Below, one piece after another: positions 31,753 to 38,082 of a stretch of 38,082 bases of DNA. Position numbers and translations under genes: made by a program. Positions within the stretch are counted from its first letter, which is position 1. Each line of letters starts with the position of its first letter. The notes below the pieces were generated by a model. That model did no database searches, was not told the DNA's origin, and saw only the letters and a program-made list of their open reading frames with translations. Source of the stretch: an uncultured Anaeromyxobacter sp. (GTDB lineage: Bacteria > Myxococcota > Myxococcia > Myxococcales > Anaeromyxobacteraceae); NCBI GenBank assembly GCA_903855945.1, contig CAIOAK010000138.1:1-38082 (forward strand), in the 5' to 3' direction.

Positions 31753-34020
31753 TTACGCCGTCCGCGAATCCTTCCACATCTCCCGCAGGATCCGGTTTCC
31801 CGCCTCGGCGCCCAGCTTCGGCGAGAGCGCGGTGTTGGCGATGCCGGCGACCACCTTGGTGACGTCGTGGTCCACGACGCCCCGCTTTCCCCAGCGCTCG
31901 CCATCGGGGCAGGTCATGTAGATCGAGAAGGTGTCGTGCCCGGTGCCGGGCCGCTCGCCGATGACGTGCAGGATGGCGCGACGACCGGGGAGCCCGCCGA
32001 AGAGCTGCTCGCCGATGCGGTAGCCCGCCCGCACGCGACCGCCGGTGACCACGAGGTCCACCGGCGCGACGCCGTGGCCGTCCCGCACGAGCCCCGCGCG
32101 CAGCAGGCGCAGGAAGGGGGCGAGCTGGGCCTGGTCCGTGATCGAGAGCGCGTTCAGGCCGTCGGAGACGACGATCTGCACGTCGTACTTCCCCGCCTGC
32201 CGGGCGCGCAGGTCCGCCACCGCGGTGACCGCCGCGGCGTCGAGTTCCTCGCCGGTGGTGGGGTGGAGGATGTAGTCCTCCCGGTTGGCGGAGCGCGTGG
32301 AGAGGAAGGTGGAGCCCGCCATGGCCTTGCGGAACTTCGGATCGAACTCGGCCCAGATGCTCTTCTTGCCCGAGTCGTAGATGCTCCGGACCTGCTTCGC
32401 GAGCTTCGGCTCGAGGTCGCCGCGGGTGGCGCCGTAGCCCTCGGCGAGGAACACCCCGTGCTTGCGGACCGCGGCCATCTCCCGCTTGCCCTCGGCCCGG
32501 ATGACCGCCTCGGTGCGCTCGTCCCCCTTGCGCCGCTTGTACTGGAGGTGAACCCATCCCGGATCGCCGAAGTGGCGGGTGGGCTTCCCCTGCGCGTCCA
32601 CGACGCCGAGCTCCTGGAAGAAGGCCCACATCCGGTCGTCCACGCGCAGTCCGTGCCGCTCGCGCAGCCGGACGTGGTCCTGGAACGCGGTGGTCAGGTA
32701 CCCGAGCATCGGGTCGATCTTGGTGGGGAGCGCGATGAGGTAGGCGGGCTGGGCCGGCGCCACGGCCTCCAGGCACCAGTCGAGGTCGTCGAGCGAGACG
32801 TCCATGTGCAGGGTCGAGCAGACGTCGAGCCCGATGCACAGGCCGTGAAGCTTGCCCATGACGAGATCCTCGAGGCAGCAGCGCACGAGCTGATCCCGCG
32901 TGCGGAACACCTCCGGGCCGATGAAGCCGGCCACGTCGTTCACGTGCACCCAGGGCGGGCCGCCGCGGGCCGCGGCCACGCGCCTCGAGAGCAGGCGGGC
33001 GAGCCCGTACTTGCGGGACTCGTGCACCACCATGTCGGTTCCCTGCGCGTGACCGTTGGTGAAATCAGCGCCCTGGCCGGTCTCGAAGTAGAGGCCGTAG
33101 CGCCCCTTGCGCTCCTCGGCGCGGGCCAGCAGGCCGTCCAGGGTGACGTTGAAGGTGGCGTTGGCCGCGTCGCTGCCGGCGATGCTCTGGAACCAGAGAG
33201 CCGTGCTGCCCGGCCAGCGACGTTCCACCTCGGCCTGGACGTCGATGTGGGCCAGGACGCAGAAGGGGATGGTGTTGGCGAGACCGAACGTGGTCTGCAC
33301 GTCCTGCAGCATCGCCTCGACGGCGTGGACCGTGTCGGGCTCGCTGCTCACGGGATTCGTGCCGAGGAGCAGGTCGCCCACCCCGTAGGACCAGCCGTCG
33401 AAGACCTGCCAGCGGATGTCCTCCGGATCGTCGGTGGGGGAGTTGGGCTGGAGCCGGGCGGAGAGGTAGCCGCGCGCGCCGAGGTGGGTGCCCGGGAGCG
33501 GGTGGAAGACCTTGGCCGAGATGGTGGTGAGCTCGGCGTTCGTGAGGGTCTTCACGACGCAGGCGATGACGTCGCTCGAGAGGCCGGGCAGGACGGCCTG
33601 GATCTCGGGCTCGGGGCGCTCGAGCAGGAAGGTCCTGAACTGGGCGAAGGTCCAGCCGGCGGTGCGCGCCTGCGCGTCCCTGTCGAGGTCGGCGCGGAGC
33701 GTCCGGTACATCCCGTCCTCGAAGAGCGGATGGGAGTCGATGTCGGAGAGGCGGGTGGCCTCGAGCAGGCGGCGCGCGTGGGCCCGTTCGGCCTCGGACG
33801 ACGCGGCGAGGCCCACGCTGACGTCGCCCTCCTTGAAGGCGTTGGCCGCCCCGAGAAGCCGGGCGTAGAGCTTCTGGTCCCAGCTTCCCGAGGTCGCCGT
33901 GACGTACTCGACGATCCCCTGGGCACGGGGCGTCGCACCGGGCTCTGCCGCTGCGGAAACGGGTACGGCCATGGCTGCCGCGCCTCCCAAGACCGTCTTC
34001 ACGAAGTCCCTCCGGTCCAT
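31753..34020 (-). CDS. Tat-exported ethanolamine ammonia-lyase EutB-EutC fusion
   Basis: 755 residues from ATG 34020 with an ideal ribosome site (AGGAGG, 4 nt spacing). The N-terminus is a twin-arginine signal: DRRDFVKTVLGGAAAMAVPV, then SAAAE, a plausible cleavage site. The EutB part covers about 40-540 (NPVSSEPDTVHAVEAMLQDV, then QTTFGLANTIPFCVLAHIDV; FETGQGADFTNGH; LCIGLDVCSTLHMDV). The EutC part is the last 200 residues (YDVQIVVSDGLNALSI, then GYRIGEQLFGGLPGRRA, ILHVIGERPGTGHDTFSIYM). Normally the two are separate cytoplasmic subunits of the adenosylcobalamin enzyme that splits ethanolamine into acetaldehyde and ammonia. Here they are joined and exported. No other eut gene or microcompartment gene is nearby. 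The PAS gene and ABC importer follow on the same strand. Confidence 0.88.
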   Translation of the reverse strand: MDRRDFVKTVLGGAAAMAVPVSAAAEPGATPRAQGIVEYVTATSGSWDQKLYARLLGAANAFKEGDVSVGLAASSEAERAHARRLLEATRLSDIDSHPLFEDGMYRTLRADLDRDAQARTAGWTFAQFRTFLLERPEPEIQAVLPGLSSDVIACVVKTLTNAELTTISAKVFHPLPGTHLGARGYLSARLQPNSPTDDPEDIRWQVFDGWSYGVGDLLLGTNPVSSEPDTVHAVEAMLQDVQTTFGLANTIPFCVLAHIDVQAEVERRWPGSTALWFQSIAGSDAANATFNVTLDGLLARAEERKGRYGLYFETGQGADFTNGHAQGTDMVVHESRKYGLARLLSRRVAAARGGPPWVHVNDVAGFIGPEVFRTRDQLVRCCLEDLVMGKLHGLCIGLDVCSTLHMDVSLDDLDWCLEAVAPAQPAYLIALPTKIDPMLGYLTTAFQDHVRLRERHGLRVDDRMWAFFQELGVVDAQGKPTRHFGDPGWVHLQYKRRKGDERTEAVIRAEGKREMAAVRKHGVFLAEGYGATRGDLEPKLAKQVRSIYDSGKKSIWAEFDPKFRKAMAGSTFLSTRSANREDYILHPTTGEELDAAAVTAVADLRARQAGKYDVQIVVSDGLNALSITDQAQLAPFLRLLRAGLVRDGHGVAPVDLVVTGGRVRAGYRIGEQLFGGLPGRRAILHVIGERPGTGHDTFSIYMTCPDGERWGKRGVVDHDVTKVVAGIANTALSPKLGAEAGNRILREMWKDSRTA

Positions 34021-34041
34021 GGAGCCTCCTGGCTGGGGCGA

Positions 34042-34063
34042 GTATCCTACAGGGTATCCTACA
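34042..34063. repeat. tandem GTATCCTACA direct repeat before the tRNA promoter
   Basis: Two exact GTATCCTACA copies, 34042-34051 and 34054-34063, with a 12-nt period. They lie between the divergent eutBC start and the -35 box of the tRNA promoter. About one helical turn apart, they could be a binding site or an upstream element. Confidence 0.35.
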
Positions 34064-34067
34064 ACCC

Positions 34068-34096
34068 TTGATCCGTCGGCGGCGGTGCCGTATACA
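34068..34096 (+). promoter_or_regulatory. sigma70-type promoter of tRNA-Arg
   Basis: TTGATC (34068-34073), 17-nt spacer, TATACA (34091-34096). The tRNA begins 24 nt further on, a normal distance for a tRNA leader. Confidence 0.5.
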
Positions 34097-34120
34097 CGGG
34101 CGCAGTTTCGACCCGCTTAC

Positions 34121-34197
34121 GCGCCCTTAGCTCAGTTGGATAGAGCGTCGGACTACGAATCCGAAGGCCACTGGTTCAAATCCAGTAGGGCGCGCCA
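34121..34197 (+). tRNA. tRNA-Arg (anticodon ACG)
   Basis: A complete cloverleaf. Acceptor GCGCCCT (34121-34127) pairs with AGGGCGC (34187-34193). D stem GCTC/GAGC. Anticodon stem TCGGA/TCCGA around loop CTACGAA, with anticodon ACG at 34155-34157. Variable AGGCC. T stem ACTGG/CCAGT with loop TTCAAAT. Discriminator G 34194 and encoded CCA 34195-34197. It reads CGN arginine codons after A34-to-inosine editing. The 3' half is the likely attachment site for the element whose integrase gene runs into it from the right. Confidence 0.95.
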
Positions 34198-35581
34198 GTT
34201 GAAGGGCCGGGTTTTCCTTGGAGATTTCCCGGGAGCCCGGCCCTTCGTTTTTCGTGTTTTTCGCGCCGTCCAGCAAGGATCCAGCAAACGGAACCGGGTT
34301 GGTGCGCGGAAGGATGTTCGTGACCGCGCGAAGATCGTCCACGTTGGTGTGCACGTAGCGGGCGGTCATCTTGAAGTCGCGGTGGCGCATTGCCCGCTGC
34401 AACCGGACGCCGTCGAAGCCACCCTGGGCGAGCAGCGTTCCGAAGGTGTGCCGGGTGTCGTGGAACCGCATCGGCCTCGGAATGGCCTTCGGCCACAGCC
34501 TCATCTTGCACCGCTTGCATCGGCGTTCGGCGTCGTCGGGGAAGCGCTCGGTGTGGTCTTCCCTCCCCTTCGCCTTGCAGCGGCGGCAGACGTGGTCGTA
34601 CCCATCGACGATCCCCGCCCGCCCAAGGATCCTGCGGGTGAGCACCGCCAGGTTGGTGGAGGAGGGATGCCGCTTGCCGTCCTCCGACGGGAAGACGAAC
34701 TCCGAGCCCGACTTCTCCACCGCATACTTCAGGAAGGGTACGAGCTGGTCGGGGATGGGCAGCGTGTCCACGTGGCCGCCCTTCGTCGTCGCGCGCTCGT
34801 GGGAGCTGTGGATCGTGACCGTCCTGGCGTCGAAGTCGATGTCCGACTTCCGAAGGGCGAAGAGCTCCCCCTTGCGAAGCCCGAGGAAGAGGGCCATCGC
34901 GAAGAGCGCCCTCCACTGCTCGGGAACGTTCACGAGGAACAGGGCGATTTCGTTCAGCTTGAGCGTCACGTAGGCGCGCTCGTGCTCCCGGCGCACCTCG
35001 ACATCGACCACAGGGTTCGGCCCGGTCCACACCCCGGCCTTCCCCGCGCGCCGGAAGACCGTGGATAGCCGACGCCGGAGGTGGTTGACCGTGTTGGGGC
35101 TCAGCCCGGCGACCTCCATGTCCCGGAGGCGCTCGTCGATCCGCGCGGTGGTGAGCCGCTGGACGAGGAGCTGGCCTATGGGGTCGCCGATGACGTGCTT
35201 GCGAAGCCTGCTCTTCTCGCGGCTCAGGCTTGCAGCCGGGCACTTGTGCTTCAGCCACCACTCGCAGAGCTCCCCGAGCGTGAGGGTCTGGAGGCCAGGC
35301 ATCGGTTCGAGCCCGTGCCGCTGCCGCTCCGCCTTGCGGTCGAGGTCGTCGGCGAGCCGCTGGGCCTCGGTCTTTGTCCGGGCGAGGCAGCGCTCGTCAC
35401 GCCAGGCGCCGGTGGCGTCCCGGTAACGGACGTGCCAGCGCTCGTCCGTGACCTCTTCGACTGCCTGGCCGGCCTTGCGGAGGCGGGTGGCCTCGGCAGC
35501 GGACACGCGGCGCTTCGCGGAACCGCCGCCTGGGGCGGTCACGCGGACGTAGTGGAGGGTCCTCCTGTAGACGCTGGCCAT
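34127..35581 (-). CDS. int: tyrosine recombinase/integrase with zinc-ribbon insertion
   Basis: 484 residues. N-terminal arm and SAM-like core-binding domain (TLGELCEWWLKHKC, RIDERLRDMEVAGLSPNTVN). Catalytic domain: box I Arg in FLGLRKGELFALRKSDIDF, beta-hairpin Lys in ATTKGGHVDTLPIP, box II HDTRHTFGTLLAQGG, a third His in RAMRHRDFKMTARYVHT and its Tyr as nucleophile. Between the Lys hairpin and box II is an insertion with HVCRRCKAKG and RRCKRCKMRLWPK, two CxxC pairs forming a probable zinc ribbon. The last 40 or so residues are read through the tRNA terminator and then antisense to tRNA-Arg, and the TAA stop (34127-34129) lies in the tRNA acceptor/D region. This places an element junction at the tRNA 3' end. 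The xis gene precedes it by 8 nt. Confidence 0.92.
   Translation of the reverse strand: MASVYRRTLHYVRVTAPGGGSAKRRVSAAEATRLRKAGQAVEEVTDERWHVRYRDATGAWRDERCLARTKTEAQRLADDLDRKAERQRHGLEPMPGLQTLTLGELCEWWLKHKCPAASLSREKSRLRKHVIGDPIGQLLVQRLTTARIDERLRDMEVAGLSPNTVNHLRRRLSTVFRRAGKAGVWTGPNPVVDVEVRREHERAYVTLKLNEIALFLVNVPEQWRALFAMALFLGLRKGELFALRKSDIDFDARTVTIHSSHERATTKGGHVDTLPIPDQLVPFLKYAVEKSGSEFVFPSEDGKRHPSSTNLAVLTRRILGRAGIVDGYDHVCRRCKAKGREDHTERFPDDAERRCKRCKMRLWPKAIPRPMRFHDTRHTFGTLLAQGGFDGVRLQRAMRHRDFKMTARYVHTNVDDLRAVTNILPRTNPVPFAGSLLDGAKNTKNEGPGSREISKENPALQLARPTGFEPVAFGFVVRRSIQLS
34170..34197. other. probable attachment (att) core at the tRNA 3' end
   Basis: The T arm, acceptor 3' strand and CCA of tRNA-Arg form the boundary between backbone (left) and the integrase gene (right). 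Integrases of this type commonly recombine in this part of a tRNA. A second copy would mark the far end of the element; I saw none up to 38082, so the element should continue beyond the window. Confidence 0.45.
34201..34252 (+). terminator. Rho-independent terminator of tRNA-Arg
   Basis: GAAGGGCCGGG (34201-34211) pairs perfectly with CCCGGCCCTTC (34236-34246), followed by GTTTTT. It starts 3 nt after the tRNA CCA end. The same DNA is read on the other strand as part of the integrase C-terminus. Confidence 0.75.
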
Positions 35582-35589
35582 GGTCGATC

Positions 35590-35784
35590 CTATCCGGTGC
35601 CTGTGACAGGCCCCTTCTCGACGAGGTCACGGATCGCCGTGGGGTCGAACCGGAGGAGTCCTCCGATTTTGAGGTACGGCAGCTTGCCCGCGTTGGCGGC
35701 GTGGCGGACCCAGCTCTCGGACGCCTGGAGGTAGCGGGCGACGTCTTTGGCCGTCCAGAAGCGGTCATCGATGGGCCAGTGCAT
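35590..35784 (-). CDS. xis: excisionase-like helix-turn-helix protein
   Basis: 64 residues from ATG 35784 (MHWPIDDRFWTAKDVARYLQ). The rest reads ASESWVRHAANAGKLPYLKI followed by GGLLRFDPTAIRDLV: the MerR/excisionase winged helix with a YLKIGGLLRF wing. Proteins like this bend DNA at attachment sites and favour excision, and often repress the int promoter. It sits 8 nt before the integrase start, behind a strong promoter. The frame is open to 35895, but residues before Met 35784 lie upstream of the promoter and would not be transcribed from it. Confidence 0.82.
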   Translation of the reverse strand: MHWPIDDRFWTAKDVARYLQASESWVRHAANAGKLPYLKIGGLLRFDPTAIRDLVEKGPVTGTG

Positions 35785-35815
35785 GGGGCGGGTCCTATGC
35801 GGGTCTCTGGCTGTT

Positions 35816-35844
35816 AGTCTATGTGACAGTCCTTCGTATGTCAA
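35816..35844 (-). promoter_or_regulatory. sigma70-type promoter of the xis-int operon
   Basis: On the minus strand: TTGACA (35844-35839), 17-nt spacer, TAGACT (35821-35816), 31 nt before the xis ATG. The -35 box is perfect. A TGACA-N10-TGTCA inverted repeat (35824-35843) covers the spacer and -35 box and is a fair operator candidate. The rest of the gap up to 36036 holds no gene I can support. Confidence 0.65.
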
Positions 35845-36036
35845 CTCGCGTTCGGCCCCAAGTAGACTGGCTCCAGGGGTTTCAGTCTCCGGCAAGTGGG
35901 CAGTGGGAGGGACACGCTCCGCGATTCATGCGGGATCGCGGACATCGGAGCATCAGTTGGAGTCCTCAACTCCTGATCCGGCAAGGGGCATTTGCGTCGA
36001 TTGTGCGCGGAAGGGGTGGCAAATCCCTTGCACCAC

Positions 36037-37134
36037 TCAAATTAGGACGATGCCGTGTTCAGGGAGAAGGTCTCGGAGCACGAACCAGCGATGGCGAGTG
36101 GCGGCCTGGTAGAAACGAAAGGCGGGCTGCACGACCGCCTCGTCTCCGCGCCTCCACTCAGCCAGCGCGTTCCGGCTAGCGTCCATTCCGGCTACCGAAT
36201 ACTCCGGGACGGACCCAATGTTGCCGAACCTGTTGGCAGCCGCCGCCGCCTTCCATGCCGCCGCCCGGGCCGCGGGGTCACCAACGTGTGCAAGTACTTG
36301 CCGAACGGCCCCGCTAATGCTGTCAAATGCGACACCGGTAACGCATGCGGGATCGACGATTCTCTCCCGGACCGAAACGAAGAAGGCGTGCAACTTCTCG
36401 GCGGCGGCTAGGTAATCGAGGGGGTTTAGGCGATCCTGGGCGCGGGTGGGAATATCTGGGAAAGGCTCGTACTCGAAGCTCCAGGCCAAGAATGGCTGGT
36501 CGGGGCTCGTGGCCACCGCCGCGTGGCCGAGTGCCCCGAGATTAGCGGCGCCCGTGACCGCAGAGCGGAAGTTAGGGATGAGATTACCTTGCCGGACATC
36601 GACCGCGGCGAGGAGCCTCTGCAGCAGCGGCGTAAAGAAGACGGATGCCTTCGAACTTTCGTTGGCGAGGGCTACTGATCCTGGCCGCACCCGGTTCCAC
36701 CTGGAACTCACGCCAGAGAAGCCCCAGTGTGCAAAGGTATCGGCGTAGGCGTGAGCGGTGATGCCGACGAGTTCAAGGCCGAACGGCTTTCGGCACTCCT
36801 CGATTGCGTGGCGAACCACCGCCTGCGCCACAACACTGTCCTTTCTGCATATCAGCCGCTCGGACTGCGTGTCCCCCTGTCCGCCCGGCAGAAAGTGGAA
36901 GGGTACCCACACCCGGCGCTGGTCCTCGGTGTCGGTGTTTTCAATGAGGTCGCTGATTCGATGCGCCGTGACGTCGGGAAGGATCCCGAACCCTTGTGGA
37001 GGGCGCGGCAGATCACGTTCCACCGCCTCGTCGACGTACTGAGAACAAGTCGCAATGGTAAGGCTGGCGCTTGGGGAAAGTCCGGCGCACCGGGACAGAA
37101 CGTAGATCGCGTCGTAGTGGAAGTCAGCTTGCAC
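36037..37134 (-). CDS. DUF6765-like protein
   Basis: 365 residues from GTG 37134, with a good ribosome site (GGGAGG, 6-7 nt spacing). It begins ADFHYDAIYVLSRCAGLSPS, then LTIATCSQYVDEAVE. Further blocks are VWVPFHFLPGG, LELVGITAHAYADTFAHWGF and RDDEAVVQ-like C-terminal sequence before FRFYQAATRHRWFVL. The FHYDAIY, ASQYVD, FHFLP and H-x-x-ADTFAHxGFSG series fits DUF6765. Those His/Asp residues look like a buried metal site similar in layout to zinc-dependent phospholipase C/nuclease P1 folds (inference). GC content is lower than in the backbone genes. It is element cargo, transcribed divergently from the Abi-like gene. Confidence 0.75.
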   Translation of the reverse strand: MQADFHYDAIYVLSRCAGLSPSASLTIATCSQYVDEAVERDLPRPPQGFGILPDVTAHRISDLIENTDTEDQRRVWVPFHFLPGGQGDTQSERLICRKDSVVAQAVVRHAIEECRKPFGLELVGITAHAYADTFAHWGFSGVSSRWNRVRPGSVALANESSKASVFFTPLLQRLLAAVDVRQGNLIPNFRSAVTGAANLGALGHAAVATSPDQPFLAWSFEYEPFPDIPTRAQDRLNPLDYLAAAEKLHAFFVSVRERIVDPACVTGVAFDSISGAVRQVLAHVGDPAARAAAWKAAAAANRFGNIGSVPEYSVAGMDASRNALAEWRRGDEAVVQPAFRFYQAATRHRWFVLRDLLPEHGIVLI

Positions 37135-37327
37135 GGAATTCCTCCCGCCCAGACATTAGCCGCGACCTCCGACCGCAAGTTCCGGCGCGACCGAGAAGGT
37201 GCACCGAAGCGGGCGGTAGAGAATGAACAGTGCAGCTCTCTGACCTGGGTGCGGCGCCTTCTGAAGTGCGCGTCAGATCCCAGCGATACCCTTGGTCAGT
37301 CACACTCCTAACGTGAGCGGGAGACGA

Positions 37328-38035
37328 ATGATGAGCCAGATTACGGTCCCCTCCGACACGGACGACATTAGCTGCCATCTGCAGCAGGTCGGAATGGGAT
37401 CGCTCATCTGCAGGGCTGCGAGGCAGACCGGAGAGAAGAGCACAAACGAGGTGGACCCGACGATCTGCTTCAACTGTGAAGCCGGCAAGATCTTCCGTGA
37501 AGTGGGTTGCGACGCTGCCCTCCCGAAGCTCCGGATCCTCCCATACATCGGGGGTGCTCACTTTGACGTATGTTCGCTCCTCTGCAAGATCCGTAAACGC
37601 GAGACGACACTCGAATACTGCCGATCGTGTGCCCTCGCTAACGCGGAGACAACCAAGGCGATCCTGTCCGCGGCACGCGGGCTCTTCACCGCGCAGGGGT
37701 TCCACGAGGCCTACAAGGAGTTGGAGAAGGCCCGGGAGCGGATCCGGGACGGCGAGTTCGACGCGGCCATCACCAGCAGCATCTCGTGCCTGGAGAGCGT
37801 GCTTCGCGAGTGCCACCACCGTCTCGCCCAGCCACTACCGGACGCCCGGCAACTGACGGATCTCTGGAAGTCTGCGAGGGCCCTCCTCAGGTTCGAGGAT
37901 CTAGATGGCTCCGGTCGCACGGTCACAGTCCTGAACGCTCTGGGCGGCCTCGTCACGAACCTCGGCGTGTCACCACCGGGGAAGTGGGGCCCCCGGATCA
38001 CCGGAATCACCGGGCACCCGTGCCCCCTCCGGTGA
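37328..38035 (+). CDS. abortive-infection-like protein (zinc fingers plus Abi_C-type domain), 3' end altered
   Basis: Starts at ATG 37328 (or the adjacent ATG 37331) after GGGAG. The N-terminal half has metal-binding pairs: ICFNCEAGKIFREVGC, then HFDVCSLLC and EYCRSC. The C-terminal half, ARGLFTAQGFHEAYKELEKA, RERIRDGEFDAAITSSISCL, ESVLRECHHRLAQPLP, then LTDLWKSARALLRFEDLD and LNALGGLVTNLG, matches the Abi_C/HEPN-like pattern. Relatives end in a 'R...R...HG' motif, which is absent here. From about 37968 the frame becomes a short unrelated tail (SPPGKWGPRITGITGHP) that lies in repeat-rich DNA. The gene was probably cut near its 3' end by an insertion. Cargo of the tRNA-Arg element; a phage-defence role is inferred from the family. 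Confidence 0.65.
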   Translation: MMSQITVPSDTDDISCHLQQVGMGSLICRAARQTGEKSTNEVDPTICFNCEAGKIFREVGCDAALPKLRILPYIGGAHFDVCSLLCKIRKRETTLEYCRSCALANAETTKAILSAARGLFTAQGFHEAYKELEKARERIRDGEFDAAITSSISCLESVLRECHHRLAQPLPDARQLTDLWKSARALLRFEDLDGSGRTVTVLNALGGLVTNLGVSPPGKWGPRITGITGHPCPLR

Positions 38036-38082
38036 TTTGGAGGCGGTTCTTCGCCCCAGCCGTCAGCGCATGAGGGACGCAG
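37968..38082. mobile_element. possible insertion-sequence end
   Basis: Starting about TGTCACC (37968), the sequence no longer fits the Abi-like gene and shows an ATCACCGGA/ATCACCGG direct repeat (37997-38013). It also has an AATCACCGG (38005-38013)...CCGGTGATT (38029-38037) inverted repeat with an inner GGCA-CCCG-TGCC hairpin. Such CACCGG-rich repeat ends are common in IS21-type elements. No transposase lies within the window; it would be to the right. Confidence 0.35.

Noticed and set aside
31624-34071. 815-codon open frame on the + strand
   Set aside because: Antisense to eutBC; low complexity.
1-38082. CRISPR array, rRNA, prophage structural genes or a plasmid origin
   Set aside because: No regularly spaced repeats, no rRNA-like sequence, no capsid/tail/terminase genes and no iteron or Rep gene seen.
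34170-38082. Second att copy closing the tRNA-Arg element inside the window
   Set aside because: I found no second copy of the tRNA 3' end sequence to the right, so the element boundary must lie beyond the window.

Overview
The window is GC-rich (roughly 70% by eye) chromosomal DNA. Codon third positions are strongly G/C, and long stop-free antisense frames run through most genes. Gene content (SbcDC beside an AddAB-type helicase-nuclease pair, tandem WYL regulators, a Tat-exported EutBC fusion, an integrase with a zinc-ribbon insertion) would suit a myxobacterium/deltaproteobacterium such as an Anaeromyxobacter relative. That placement is inference; there is no rRNA or taxonomic marker here.

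Layout. 1-680: remnants of two unrelated genes. 690-5549 (-): a tight operon of small uncharacterised genes ending in two overlapping WYL-domain regulators. It contains a decayed ARPP-1/phosphatase stretch. 5550-5725: a divergent control region with three perfect inverted repeats. 5726-9891 (+): sbcD and sbcC. 9878-15921 (-): an addB-addA pair convergent with sbcDC, so about 10 kb is devoted to processing DNA ends. 15.99-18.1 kb: a PD-(D/E)XK nuclease fragment, a GHKL-ATPase/STAS-like protein and a heavily deleted NERD-helicase pseudogene. 18106-23706: a divergent cluster made of a PLD-SF2 helicase-DUF3427 protein (-), facing an overlapping three-gene operon of PLD nuclease, HIT hydrolase and HNH nuclease (+). 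This is the best candidate in the window for a poorly described, probably defensive, system. 23.6-27.6 kb: proline iminopeptidase, a class II Fic protein with a TPR protein directly downstream, and a second, truncated Fic. 27.6-28.25 kb: repeats and remnants. 28249-34020 (-): an exported EutBC fusion, a PAS/CxxC protein and a NitT/TauT-type ABC transporter (ATPase, permease, lipoprotein). 34121-34197: tRNA-Arg(ACG), the integration site of an element that runs off the right edge. The part visible holds a tyrosine integrase whose C-terminus is read from the tRNA, an excisionase, a DUF6765-like protein and an abortive-infection-like protein cut at its 3' end by what looks like an insertion-sequence end.

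Genes with related jobs cluster. SbcDC trims hairpins and blocked ends, and AddAB resects double-strand ends. The WYL pair next door resembles the PafBC family, known in mycobacteria as DNA-damage activators. The helicase/PLD/HIT/HNH cluster, Fic/TPR pair, GHKL/STAS protein and Abi-like gene give the middle and right parts the look of accessory or defence DNA. At least seven gene fragments, several with internal deletions, show that the region turns over quickly.
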